Notes: generated by a model from the sequence alone, not told the origin. 64,000 nucleotides of DNA from Owenia fusiformis (GCA_903813345.2 CAIIXF020000002.1:720001-784000), one strand, 5' to 3'. Counted from the first letter of the stretch, positions 1 through 12,190 are shown. Numbers and translations are program-made.

Positions 1-59
1 ATTTGAACTTTCATTGTTCTATTTAAGCTTTCAACTAGACAACAGCAACGACAAAGCGT

Positions 60-630
60 AGCAAATCCCATTGAACAGCCATGGCTGGCATTTTTACAAA
101 TAAAGTATATAGTAAAAATGGCAGCCATTTTTCAAAATGACCACCTACCACAAGTGTCATTAAACAGTCTGCCATGCTTGTAGTATTCACATACCAAATA
201 TGAACAGAATCGCTCCACTACTTTTTGAGATATAGTAAAAGAGGATAAAATGGTGGCCATTGTAAAAAATGGTCGCCTTCTGTCAAAAGTGTTATGAGAC
301 AGTGTGCCATGATTATAGTATTCACATACCAAGTATGAACAAAATCGCTCCATTTTTTCCAGTTATAGTAAAATATGTTAAAATGGTGGCCATTTTGAAA
401 AATGGCCACCTTCTACCAAAAGTGTCATTAGACAGTGTGCCATGCTTATAGTATTCAAATACCAAATATGAACAAAATTGCTACACTACTTTTCGAGTTA
501 TAGAAAAATACATTAAATGGCAGCCATTTTTCAAAATGGCCACCTTCTACAAAGGTATCATTAGAAAGTGTGCCATGCTTATAGTATTCACATACAAATT
601 ATGGACAATTATTTACATTTAAAACATATA
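60..630. repeat. 134-bp satellite units at the left edge
   Basis: Units of about 134 bp marked by TATGAACAAAATCGCTCC at 199, 333, 467 (and a diverged copy at 599), with the CATTTT..AAAATGGCCACC palindromic core. A continuation follows the MITE at 1640-1830 and a lone diverged copy lies at 43440-43610. The first 40 bases look like the TTGAACTTTC repeat of T11-type tails. Confidence 0.8.
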
Positions 631-1626
631 CAGGGTGGTCCAAAAAAAGTGAACCCCTGCAACGGCCCATATTTCCCTTATTACTGGCAGGAATTCTTTT
701 TTATTTTCACATGTTGTAGAGAAAGGTCTAAAATTTATGTTGGTACCATACATTTTTTTAGTCTTGAAATTAGCGGAAATTATAAGCCCTAACCAAATAT
801 TACTGAAAATGGACAAAATGTGATTTTCAATATCCGTGATTCTTCAACCCTTCAACACCTTTCCCCTGAGTATTTTTTAAGCTGCAGTCTTAAAGTACTA
901 ATATTTTCTGACTTTGTTCAATTTTAAATGCTGCACATTATGGCTAAAAACTAGCATCCTACCTTTGTTAGTTGCAAAGTTATTGTGATCCAAAGAAATG
1001 TGCTTAGCTTCCACAGACGAAAACATTTTCCAGTGAAATCATGAACATACCCCTATATGATCTTGAAATGTCAATATCTTCATAAATCATGGACCAATTC
1101 TAATGAAATATGGCTCAAAACATTGAATATTGGATTTTCTTTTGATTTTTTAAAGATATTTGATGAAGGGCTTATCAGATTCCTGGTCACAGGGGGCAAC
1201 TTCCTTCCATAAGAGGCCCCCTCTAACTGTTGGTGTAGGTAACATACCCCTGAACTGTTGATCAGTAAAAATGCTTCAAAACGATCAATGAAAGTGTGAA
1301 ATGTGTTTTCTGCTTAATAGTGTCCCTCTTGTCATATGGTAGGGTTTTAAACTTGTATATCTCTAACTGAAAGCTGTTTAAGATCATCCAATGTGTTTCA
1401 ACAATTTCCGTGAATCACATTTGTAAAATTTTGTACAATATCTAATTTTCAGGCATGTTTGTTAAACTCTTGTAATTTCTTGAATATTTAAGACTGAGAA
1501 TAGATTATGGCATCAACTAAAATTTTAGACCTTTCTCTACAACATGTCATAATATGAGCCAATTCATGCATGTATTTAGAAAAGTATAGGCTGTTGCAGG
1601 GGTTCACTTTTTTTTGGACCACCCTG
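631..1626. mobile_element. 996-bp Tc1/mariner-type MITE
   Basis: TIRs of more than 30 bp starting CAGGGTGGTCCAAAAAAAGT with the mirror ACTTTTTTTTGGACCACCCTG at the far end, flanked by TA on both sides as in Tc1/mariner insertions. No transposase frame is visible. Confidence 0.85.
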
Positions 1627-1984
1627 TAGCTATTACAGTTTTACATATTGTCCCTAAATAACTGTAAAAACGGCACTCAAATGGCTGCCATTTTTGAATG
1701 AGCGGCCATTTTGAAAATCGGCTTTAAAGCAGAACTTCTACCCACATAGGGTACAGTTTATGTTTACAAAATATGAACAAAATCGGGCCAACCGTATTTT
1801 AGTTATTGCCCGGACGGACATCTTGTAATATATAGATACACTGTCCCACATGTTTTGTTAAAGAGCAACTGAAGCATACAATCTTTCCACAAAGATAACA
1901 GACGGATGCATTCCCTATATCCCTTCCAAACTTGGTTCGATACCAAAATTTCTTTGCACTTTTTGTCGCCTTACTTGAATCTCT

Positions 1985-2316
1985 TTATATTTTTTGAATC
2001 TTTTAGTTGGCTAATTTGAACCTCCCCTTGGCTCTTTTAAACTGTCAATTGCATAATCAAAACTTTCAATTGACTCTGTTGAACTTTATATTTGCTCATT
2101 TGGACTTTCTGTTCCCTTAATTGATCTTCATTTATGTATTGTTTTTCAGGCTTAAATCTTATTGTATCATCCAATGTTTTTCTCATATACCATCGAAGGA
2201 TACATTTTTGTGAGAAACACATCTCATATATTTCACCTGTGTGGAATCACATATGATATACAATTCACTTTTATTGTTTGTCATATATCACAATAATGCA
2301 TTTTGAATTTGGTATG
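1985..2316 (-). pseudogene. Decayed zinc-finger remnant below T12
   Basis: Minus-strand reading gives fragments matching T11's fingers: a CCDIC-like segment, then CFSQKCILRWYMRKT followed by degenerate Ser/Asn/Glu repeats with the same TTGAACTTT-type DNA as T11's SSNK repeats. Frames are broken and histidines lost. It is the former continuation of T12. Confidence 0.6.
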
Positions 2317-3041
2317 TTACTTGGTCTTCTCTCTAAGCTCAGCTCCTTGTTCTTTTGGAATTGATGGACTAGGCTTAAACCCATCCTGAATGACCTTATG
2401 TTTATTCCACATATGTTTTCGGAAGGAATTTGTTCTTGTAAAGCTTCTTTTACATAGCTCACAGAAAGGAGGTTGTATTCTCTTAGGTTTATAATCTTCT
2501 TGTATAATCTTATGTGTTTTTCTCATATGCAATCGAAGGGTGCATTTTTGTGAGAAACACTGCGCACATGTGTGACACTTAAAAGGTTTTTCTCCGGTAT
2601 GGATTCGCATATGATTTACAATATCATGCTTATTGTAAAACATCTTTTGACATATATCACAACAATGATATTTGGGTCTGGTGTTAATAGATTTCTTGGT
2701 CTTCTCAATAATGTCAGCTCTATGTTCTCCAGTGTGTATTTTCTCTCCAGTGCTTAACTTCTTGCCAGTACATAATTTCACTCCAGTGTACAATTTCTCT
2801 TTAAAGTGTAACTTCTCCTCAGTGTATAAGTTCTCCCCAGTGTGTAATTTCTCCCCAGTGTGTAATTTCTCCCCAGTGTGTAATTTCTCTCCAGTGTGGA
2901 ATTTCTCTCCAGTGTGGAATTTCTCCTCAGTTCTAAATCTCTCCTTGGCATGTACTCTCAAGCTGTGATCAGCGAAATTATTTGCAGTTAAAAACACGTC
3001 TCCACAAATCAAACAGTTGATCAAGCCATTGTAGACATCAC
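2317..3041 (-). CDS. Alternative terminal exon T12: four C2H2 fingers, short relative of T11
   Basis: The TATTTTCAG acceptor followed by GT gives GGT, reading GDVYNGLINCLICGDVF, nearly the same as T11. It encodes 241 residues: lead finger CLICGDVFLTANNFADHSLRVH, about 85 residues of TGEKLHTGEKL hexapeptide repeats, then CCDICQKMF...MRIH, CHTCAQCFSQKCTLRLHMRKTH and CELCKRSFTRTNSFRKHMWNKH, ending REKTK before a TAA. T11 continues with more fingers at this point. Decayed finger sequence does continue here below 2317, so this module was truncated by a stop. Confidence 0.82.
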
Positions 3042-3949
3042 CTGAAAATATCAGAATATTTTTATAAAAATATGAGTTCGTGTATGTAAGCTAAAAACCT
3101 CTTCAAAATATCTACTGTAGGTTTCATGTATATGAGTTAGAATGATACAGCAAACATCAACCAGGCATTAACATACAAAATGTAACCACCTGAAAACTTT
3201 TTTCAGATGACGAACTCTGAATGCCAAAAACCAACCACCGCAACAAAAAAGTTGGGAGACTATAACAATATGGGACGACTTGTTGTGGTGATATAATAAA
3301 CTTTTATATTAACAATATCCTTGATTATATAGCCTATATTATCAGCATAAGAAGTTCTCATTAATTTAAGGAAAAGTAAATGGGAATGGTTCTGTCGAAT
3401 TCAATTATACTTAAATGTACAGGTGCCGAGAGAGGCCTAAAAATGTATTTTAAAATATAAAGGTGAGACATCTACAAACTACTTGGAGTACTAGGTATCA
3501 ACAATAAGGGACTTCCTAGGGGGGTACATGGGCCAACCAGGGAGTTTCCTTTCAATTGTAAAATGGGTTGTAAACCATAGATCTATTTTTTAAATGTTAG
3601 GTTTATATTGTATTCTATATAATCTCTATCACTGTTAAACTGTATATCTGCTTTAAATGGGCTTGTTGCTAAACACATAATCACAATCAGGTATAGTTCA
3701 ATATAATCACAATCAACAGGTTTAATTGCTTTGTTATCTTTATTAAAATGTTACACTGTTGTTTACAATATGAAAACATTTTTAACTTTATATATATTAC
3801 AAGTGATCTAAATCTAATATTATACTATATAGGTGACAAGTCTGTATATTTCCTTGGAGGAAATGTATCAATAATATAGTAAAATAATACATGCTTCTTT
3901 ACAGTTATGATTTTAATATAATTGTTTTTAACTCTGTTCCCATTGCAGT

Positions 3950-4446
3950 GAAAAATGGGTATACATAGATATTGAATATACCATGTATCATTAGAACTTT
4001 TTATTAACCTTATTTGAATTTCTGTTGGCTTGTTTGAACTTTCTATTGACTTCTTTGAACTTTTTGTTAACTTAAAGAACTTTCTGTTGATGTTATTTGA
4101 ACTTCCCATTGACAAATTAGAACTTTTTGTTACCTAATATTTGAACCTTCTGTTAACTTTTTAGTATATAAGCTTCAGGTTCACAACTTAAACTTACTGT
4201 TGGCTCATTTAAGCTCTGTAGACCATGGGCTTTAACCAGAAAGCCCATGTGTAGACTGACTTGAACTCTCAGTTGCTTTATTTGAACTCTCTGTCAGCTC
4301 ATTTGAATTTTCTCTTGGATCATTTGAACTTTGAATTATTTATTAGCTGCATTACCTTTCAGTTGCCTCATTTGAACTTTCTTTGTGCATCAATTTGTTT
4401 TTCTTTGGATTATAACCTTCTTGTATCATCTTATGCTTGGATCAAT
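3950..4446 (-). pseudogene. Decayed continuation of T11's repeat tail
   Basis: Past the T11 stop the DNA still shows Ser/Asn/Lys/Glu repeat units (SSNKPTEI, KSSKKSIESSNKPTE on the minus strand around 4020-4110) and a fragment like YNQKEKQI near 4400. The copies are diverged and frame-broken, so the exon was once longer. Confidence 0.5.
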
Positions 4447-7400
4447 TTAATGTTGGATTGCCTCGTTTGAACTTTCTGTTGGCTTATTGGGACTTTCAAT
4501 TTTCTTATTTGAACTTTCTGATGACTTATTTGAACTTTCTTTTGCCTCACTTGAACTTTCTGTTACCTTATGTGAACTTCCTGTTGCCTTTGTTGAACTT
4601 TCTATTGCCTCATTTGAACTTTCTGTTACCTTATGTGAACTTCCTGTTGCCTTTGTTGAACTTTCTTTTGCCTCACTTGAACTCTCTGTTACCTTATGTG
4701 AACTTCCTGTTGCCTTTGTTGAACTTTCTATTGCCTCATTTGAACTTTCTGTTACCTTATGTGAACTTCCTGTTGCCTTTGTTGAACTTTCTTTTGCCTC
4801 ACTTGAACTTTCTGTTACCTTATGTGAACTTCCTGTTGCCTTTGTTGAACTTTCTATTGCCTCATTTGAACTTTCTGTTACCTTATGTGAACTTCCTGTT
4901 GCCTTTGTTGAACTTTCTTTTGCCTCACTTGAACTCTCTGTTACCTTATGTGAACTTCCTGTTGCCTTTGTTGAACTTTCTTTTGCCTCACTTGAACTTT
5001 CTGTTACCTTATGTGAACTTCCTGTTGCCTTTGTTGAACTTTCTTTTGCCTCACTTGAACTTTCTGTTACCTTATGTGAACTTCCTGTTGCCTTTGTTGA
5101 ACTTTCTATTGCCTCATTTGATCTTTCTGGTGAATCATTTGAACTTTTTGTTGCCTTGGGTAAACTTTCTATTGGCTCATTTGAACTTTCTCCATGTATC
5201 AGATTTTTTAGGCTCACTCGAGGCTTATAACCTTTTTGTATCATATTATGTGTTCTTCTCATATGTAATCGAAGGTTACTTTCCTGTGAGAAACGCCGTG
5301 CGCATATTTCACACATAAATGGTTTTTCCCCGGTATGGATTCGCATATGATTTACAACATCTTTCTTCCGGTAAAACATCTTTTGACAGATATCACAACA
5401 ATGATTTTTGGGTTTGGTAGGCTTCTTACTCTTCTCCTTTTTACTAAAGAAGTGTTTCCTTCTAGGTTTATAGTCTTCTTGTATCATATTATGTGTCCTC
5501 CTCATATGACATCGAACTGCACTTTTTTGTGAAAAACACATCTTACATAACTCACACTTAAAAGGTTTTTCACCAGTGTGGGTTCGCATATGATTTATAA
5601 CATCTTTCTTCTGGTAAAACATATTTTGACAGATATCACAACAATGATTTTTGGGTTTGGTAGGCTTCTTACTCTTCTTACTCTTCTCCTTTTTACTAAA
5701 GAAGTGTTTCCTTCTAGGTTTATAGTCTTCTTGTATCACCTTATGTGTATTCCTCATATGCCATCGAACGGTACCTTTTTGTGAGAAACACATCTCACAT
5801 AATTCACATTTAAAAGGTTTTTCGCCTGTATGGATTCGCTTATGATTTTCAACACCTTTCTTTTCATGAAACATCTTCTGACATATATCACAACTATGCT
5901 TTTTTGGTTTGGTAGGATTGGTAGGATTCTTACTCTTCTCCTTTTTACTAATGAAGTATTTCCTTCTAGGTTTATAGTCTTCTTGTATCATATTATGTGT
6001 CCTCCTCATATGCCATCGAACTGTACATTTTTGTGAAAAACACATCTTACATATCTCACACTTAAAAGGTTTTTCACCAGTGTGGGTTCGCATATGATTT
6101 ATAACAGCAATCTTACAATGAAACACTTTCTGACATATATCACAGCTATGCTTTTTGGAGTAGGTTTCATTTGAATTTTCTAATGGCTCATTTGAACATT
6201 CAATTGTCCTATTCAGTCTTTCTGTTGCCTTATTTGAACTTTCCATTGGTTTGTTTGAACCTTCTGTTGCCTTATTTGAACTTTCCATTGGTTTGTTAGA
6301 ACCTTCTGTTGCCTTATTTGAACTTTCCATTAGTTTGTTAGAACCTTCTGTTGCCTTATTTGAACTTTCCATTGGTTTGTTAGAACCTTCTGTTGCCTTA
6401 TTTGAACTTTCCATTGGTTTGTTTGAACCTTCTGTTGCCTTATTTGAGCTTTCCATTGGTTTGTTTGAACCTTCTGTTGCCTTATTTGAACTTTCCATTG
6501 GTTTGTTAGAACCTTCTGTTGCCTTATTTGAACTTTCCATTGGTTTGTTAGAACCTTCTGTTGCCTTATTTGAACTTTCCATTGGTTTGTTTGAACCTTC
6601 TGTTGCCTTATTTGAACTTTCCATTGGTTTGTTTGAACCTTCTGTTGCCTTATTTGAACTTTCCATTGGTTTGTTTGAACCTTCTGTTGCCTTATTTGAA
6701 CTTTCCATTGGTTTGTTAGAACCTTCTGTTGCCTTATTTGAACTTTTCATTGGTTTGTTAGAACCTTCTGTTGCCTTATTTGAACTTTCCACTGGTTTGT
6801 TTGAACTTTCTGTTGCCTCATCTGAAATCTCTATTGGCTCATTTGATTTTTCTGTTGCCTTTTGGAAACTTTCTGTTGCCTCATTTGAACATTCTTCATG
6901 TATTGAGCTGTTTTTCTTAGGTTTATAATCTTCTTGTATCACCTTATGTGTATTCTTCGTATGCCATCGAACGGTACATTTTCGTGAGAAACTCATCTCA
7001 CATAATTCACATTTAAAAGGTTTTTCGCCTGTATGGATTCGCATATGATTTATAACATCTTTCTTTTCATAAAACATCTTCTGACATATATCACAACAAT
7101 GCTTTTTGGATTTGGTAGATTTCTTGGTCTTCTCTTTAACCTCAGCTGTGTGTTCTTTTTGAATTAGTGGACTAGGATTTAAGCCATCTTGAATATCTTT
7201 ATGTTTACTCTCTTCAACAACCGCTCCACGTTTTTTTGGAATCAATATTTTATGTTTCTTCAACATATGATTCCGGAATGATTGTAAATGTGTAAAGCTT
7301 CTTTTACATTGCTCACAGAAAGGGAGTTGTATTCTCTTAGGTTTATAATCTTCTTGTATCACCTTATGTGTATTCCTCGTATGCCATCGAACAGTACTTT

Positions 7401-9167
7401 TTTGTGAGAAACTCATCTCACATAATTCACATTTAAAAGGTTTTTCGCCTGTATGGATTCGCATATGATTTATAACATCTTTCTTTTCATAAAACATCTT
7501 CTGACATATATCACAACAATGCTTTTTGGATTTGGTAGATTTCTTGGTCTTCTCTTTAACCTCAGCTGTGTGTTCTTTTTGAATTAGGATTTGACTAGGA
7601 TTTAAGCCATCTTGAATATCTTTATGTTTACTCTCTTCAACAACCGCTCCACGTTTTTTTGGAATCAAAATTTTATGTTTCTTCAACATATGATTCCGGA
7701 ATGATTGTAAATGTGTAAAGCTCCTTTTACATAGCTCACAGAAAGGAGGTTGTATTCTCTTAGGTTTATAATCTTCTTGTATCACCTTATGTGTATTCCT
7801 CGTATGCCATCGAACAGTACTTTTTTGTGAGAAACTCATCTCACATAATTCACATTTAAAAGGTTTTTCGCCTGTATGGATTCGCATATGATTTATAACA
7901 TCTTTCTTTTCATAAAACATCTTCTGACATATATCACAACAATGCTTTTTGGATTTGGTAGATTTCTTGGTCTTCTCTTTAACCTCAGCTGTGTGTTCTT
8001 TTTGAATTAGTGGACTAGGATTTAAGCCATCTTGAATATCTTTATGTTTACTCTCTTCAACAACCGCTCCACGTTTTTTTGGAATCAAAATTTTATGTTT
8101 CTTCAACATATGATTCCGGAATGATTGTAAATGTGTAAAGCTCCTTTTACATAGCTCACAGAAAGGAGGTTGTATTCTCTTAGGTTTATAATCTTCTTGT
8201 ATCATATTATGTTTTCTCCTCATATGCAATCGAAGGGTACATTTTTGTGAGAAACACATCTCACATATTTCACACTTAAAAGGTTTTTCGCCTGTATGAA
8301 TTCGCATATGATTTATAACATCTTTTTTATCGTAAAACATCTTTTGACATATATCACAACAATGATTTTTGGGTCTTGTATTAATGCTTTTCTTGGTTTT
8401 CTCTTCATTAACTTCAACTTTATCTTCTTCTTGGATTAATGAATTAGGCTTTAAATCATCTTGAACAACCTTAAATTGTGTGTCACTATTATTAACTTGT
8501 GTGTCACTATCATTAACTTGTGTGTCACTATCATCAAATTGTGTTCCACTCTCAAAACTTGTTCCATGTGTCAATTTCATATGACGCTGAAGGTTGCTCA
8601 ATTCAGCCCAATAGCTTTCCACACAAATGCTACACTTATATGGTTTTGAAATAATTCGTTCACTTCTATCAACAGTTTCACTAGTACTACTAATTAAAGT
8701 GTCTCCATTGTGCAATTTCCCACCAGTATATAATTTTTCTCCAGTGTGTAATTTCTCTCCAGTGTGCAATTCCTCACCAGTATATAACTTTTCTCCAGTG
8801 TGAAATTTCTCTTCAGTGTGCAATTCCTGACCAGTATATGAATTTTCTCCAGCGTGTAATTCCTCACCAGTGTGTAATTTCTCAACAGAATATAGCTTCT
8901 CCCCAGTGTGTAATACATCTCCAGTGGGTAATTTCTCTTGAAAGTGTAATTTCTCTCCAGTGTGTAATTCCTCACCATTGTATAATTTCTGCCAAGTCTG
9001 TAATTTCCCTTCAGCGTGTATGTCCTCTCCATTTCCAATGTTACATTTCTCCTCAGTGTTTAATCCCTCTTTGGCATGCGCTTTCAAGCAGTGCTCAGCA
9101 AAGGTGTTTGCAGTTGAAAACCTGTCTCCGCAAATCAAACAGTTGAAAAGTGCCCCGTGGACATCAC
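4447..9167 (-). CDS. Alternative terminal exon T11: giant 21-finger C2H2 module with three repeat tracts
   Basis: The TATTTCCAG acceptor followed by GT gives GGT with exon 2's G, reading GDVHGALFNCLICGDRF, so the first finger again starts upstream of the first ATG. It encodes 1573 residues in one exon. Order: lead finger; about 130 residues of hexapeptide HTGEKL-like repeats; a CSICVESYWAELSNLQRH finger; then repeated sets of CCDICQKMF / CE(L/I)CEMxFSQK / CELCKRSF fingers; a 14-residue repeat (SSNKATEGSNKPME, about 14 copies); four more finger pairs; and a C-terminal 21-residue repeat (SSTKATGSSHKVTE...) of about ten copies. In total I count 21 fingers. The three near-identical finger triplets (about 7.0-8.2 kb) are recent tandem copies. 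It is uninterrupted despite the repeats, arguing that it is maintained. Confidence 0.85.
4500..5110 (-). repeat. 63-bp coding minisatellite in T11 (21-residue repeat)
   Basis: About ten tandem copies of a 63-bp unit encoding SSTKATGSSHKVTESSSEAKE with alternation SSSEAKE/SSNEAIE, so the higher-order period is two units in part. The opposite strand is also open throughout because of the biased composition. Confidence 0.9.
6195..6830 (-). repeat. 42-bp coding minisatellite in T11 (14-residue repeat)
   Basis: About fourteen near-identical tandem copies encoding SSNKATEGSNKPME. It lies between two finger clusters and acts as a long, probably disordered, linker. Near identity of the copies implies recent homogenisation. 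Confidence 0.9.
8690..9040 (-). repeat. 18-bp coding repeat: zinc-finger linker hexapeptide array
   Basis: Period of 18 bp encoding variants of H-T-G-E-K-L, the C2H2 inter-finger linker, with no fingers between. Parallel tracts occur in T12 (about 2700-2940) and a vestige in T9 (about 15595-15640). Confidence 0.8.
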
Positions 9168-9609
9168 CTGGAAATACCAGAATAATTTATATGAAAATAT
9201 AAATATGCATAAAGTGACGCTAAAACCTATTCAAAATAACTGGGTGCTATAGATACAACAGACGTCAATAGATTCATAAATAAACAATAATTAAAGTTGA
9301 TCTATACAATACACTAGACTCTAGAGGGGCAAAATAATCAGTTTCAGAAGTTGTCACAAAAATTGCTCTTTGACAAGTTTTATTCAATGTATGCATATTG
9401 TGCACTAAAATGTCTTTCTTGGGTTTTGAATCAAAATAAATAGAAATGATGATAATTCAAAAAATATATCTGCACTATCATAGAAAGTTAGGATTCATAG
9501 TTTGTGTACTTGTGCTTTTAAATTTCCAATAAAGGAGTATTCAATCACAGTTAATATAGACTTAACAGAAGATTGTATTACTAAGAATATGATATATTCC
9601 AAAACATAT

Positions 9610-10052
9610 AAGGCCATAAGAAGTAGATTCTTTGTTTTGCGTCCCCTTGCTTGCACGATTTGGAGTAAATCAGCAAAAACAAACACATCCAAATAGCAAT
9701 CACAAGGGTCTGAAAGTACCATCACATTTCGTTCAATCAGAATCAGACGAAATGGCGGATAATTTGATGTGCGTCAAAATTGACAGTGTTATAATTACTT
9801 AGGCATACATTGTGTATTTTCTTATTTCTACCCTTGAGTAATAGCTATGTTTAAATATATTGTATAAAATGGATAGATATGCGTTTGTAATCACTGCAAA
9901 TTGGCATGTCATCCCTTTTTATGCCCATAAAATGTGTACATTTCTCAGCAAAGAAGTTGGTGTTTTTTCTTGAGTTTGTGTTTGTTTTCCTTGTACCCTT
10001 GCATGATTTGAATTTTGCCAGGACGCAAAACAAAGAATCTACTTCTTATGGC
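9610..10052. repeat. Perfect 33-bp inverted repeat
   Basis: GGCCATAAGAAGTAGATTCT and the following 13 bases at 9610-9642 recur exactly inverted at 10020-10052, with 377 bp between. Nothing coding lies in the loop. Confidence 0.8.
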
Positions 10053-10169
10053 CTAATTGGCAAACATGCATCTGCCTTCAATACACTACATACAAAATTA
10101 CAGGGTTACATAGGGAACTTGACATTTTATTCCAATTTAAAATCCAAAGTAAAACTAAAACACAAGAAA

Positions 10170-10340
10170 GAAATACACAATAAAACCTGTCTTTGTACCT
10201 GTTTTGCCTCTCTCTAGTGAACACCTGTGTTTAGTGAACACCACAAGACACATTTTACAATGACTCTGTAGGGAACACCTATATACAGTGACCAATTTTC
10301 ACTCCATAAGTGTTCACTATATACAGGTTTTACTGTATGT
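10170..10340. mobile_element. Tigger/pogo-like AACCTGT...ACAGGTTTTACTGTA element
   Basis: Begins AAAACCTGTCTT, contains repeated TAGTGAACACC, and ends ACAGGTTTTACTGTA, an inverted pair typical of small pogo-type MITEs. Diverged copies are at about 13400-13580 and 13940-14055. Confidence 0.6.
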
Positions 10341-10439
10341 TATATTATATTATGTTATAGAGTAAAAACAATAAGTCAACAGGAACTAACAGAACTTTAA
10401 AATGTAACTAAACATAGTAGCAGTTTCATATTTCAACTT

Positions 10440-11640
10440 ATATGCAAATATTGCTACATGTCTTACACACCTACAATCTGCATGTTATCAGGTGTTTTTT
10501 CATAGATACCTTATATGCAAATATAGCTACATTGTCTTAAACAGCTACAAAACAATCTGCATGTTATTTGGTGTCTTTTCATAGATACCTTATACTGTTA
10601 TATGCAAATATAGCTACATTGTCTTAAACAGCTACAAAACAATCTGCATGTTATCTGGTGTCTTTTCATAGATACCTTATATGCAAATATAGCTACATTG
10701 TCTTAAACAGCTACAAAACAATCTGCATGTTATCTGGTGTCTTTTCATAGATCCCTTATATTCAAATATTGCTACATGTCTTAAACAGCTACAATCTGCA
10801 TGTTATCTGGTGTCTTTTCATAGATCCCTTATATGCAAATATTGCTACATGTCTTAACCAGCTACAATCTGCATGTTATCTGGTGTCTTTTCATAGATCC
10901 CTTATATTCAAATATTGCTACATGTCTTAAACAGCTACAATCTGCATGTTATCTGGTGTCTTTTCATAGATCCCTTATATGCAAATATTGATACATGTCT
11001 TAACCAGCTACAATCTACATGTTATCTGGTGTCTTTTCATAGATCCCTTATATGCAAATATTGCTACATGTCTTAACCAGCTACAATCACTCCCCCCAGT
11101 TTTCTGCAAGTTAAAATGCTCAATTCTGCAAGTGAAATTAGTGAATTCTGCAAGAAGAAAGGGCTAATTCTGCAGAAATTCCGCGGATATTAATGGTTTT
11201 CGAACCAGTAAACGGGAAAATATCGTGATAGTCAGGTAGTCGGTCATTACATACATGCTGCCATCTAACGGCAGAAATCAAACGATGGCGTTTAGAATTT
11301 TCACTTCGCATAATTTGGGTTATTTCTGCAAGGGATTTGACTGAAAACGTGTCAAATTGTTACAGGTAAGACTGACTTTTTAAACTTTTGGAAAATATAT
11401 GGATTCTGCGGAAAATTCCGCGGAAATTGACCAAAATAGTTGATTCTGCAATTCCGCGGGCAGAGGCAAATTCCGTCCGCGCTCTGCAAACACGGAATCC
11501 TGGGGGCAGTGTACAATCTGCATGTTATCTGGTGTCTTTTCATAGATCCCTTATATGCCAATATTGCTACATGTCTTAACCAGCTACAATCTACATGTTA
11601 TCTGGTGTCTTTTCATAGATCCCTTATATGCAAATATTGC
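10440..11640. repeat. 73-bp minisatellite seeded by the last zinc finger of T10
   Basis: About ten units (TATGCAAATATTGCTACATG...CTTTTCATAGATCCCTTA), interrupted by the transposon at 11088. On the minus strand each unit carries the codons FAYKGSMKRHQITC of the T10 terminal finger, mostly followed by stops. Confidence 0.85.
11088..11511. mobile_element. 424-bp transposon inserted into the T10 minisatellite
   Basis: Ends CACTCCCCCCAG / CTGGGGGCAGTG are inverted (11 of 12). The direct duplication TACAAT flanks it (11082-11087 and 11512-11517), and the interrupted array resumes on each side. The interior has several TTCTGCA motifs. Confidence 0.82.
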
Positions 11641-11853
11641 ATGGCATAAAGGGCAGGAATACTTAATTTTGCAATGGGCGGCTTGTTTATGCCTTTTAAG
11701 ATTGGATTTCAACATGGTTTTGTTGCACACATTACACACTCCACGATAGTCATCTTCATACTCAGCAGGGGTATGTTTCACGGAAATGTGCTCCTTCAGT
11801 TGTCTCTTCTGAGAATATGATTTCTCGCAACTTTCACATTTGAATGCCTTTTC
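11584..11853 (-). CDS. Terminal module T10, last exon: C2H2/C2HC fingers
   Basis: The TTATTGCAG acceptor enters in phase 0. It encodes CESCEKSYSQKRQLKEHISVKH, CNVCNKTMLKSNLKRHKQAAH and a final finger CPLCHAIFAYKGSMKRHQITC, which is C2HC in form, then RL and stop: 89 residues. The last 20 or so codons coincide with the first unit of the 73-bp tandem array that fills 10.44-11.64 kb, so the array was seeded by this exon's 3' end. Confidence 0.75.
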   Translation of the reverse strand, partial: EKAFKCESCEKSYSQKRQLKEHISVKHTPAEYEDDYRGVCNVCNKTMLKSNLKRHKQAAHCKIKYSCPLCHAIFAYKGSMKRHQITCRL

Positions 11854-12190
11854 CTGCAATAAATGCATAAATGTTGTAAAATACTACATGTATACAAGTT
11901 AAACTTATCATTATTGCATCTTTGATGAGTATACTAAAATACCAGAATATTGCACAACACTTCAGTGGATCCTCAGACATTCTGATTCTTGGGAAATTGG
12001 AATATTCGATGTACAGAAGCGTTTGGTTCATTTTTCATAAACAGACTAACATTATTTGAGATATCCAGGTTTATCAAAGGGTTGAATTATTGAGACCAAG
12101 GAATCAATGTTAAATTGCAAAATACTTCATGAATATGATTGATGGTTTGAAAATCATTACTTTTATTGTTTTTATTTCAATAAATCATAC

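Noticed and set aside
4437-5318. Long plus-strand frames opposite T11 (for example LLPHLNFLLPYVNF repeats)
   Set aside because: They are antisense readings of the 63-bp coding satellite; biased composition keeps both strands open. The minus frame has zinc fingers on each side.
6251-6928. Plus-strand frame of EPSVALFELSIGL repeats
   Set aside because: Antisense shadow of the 42-bp satellite in T11.
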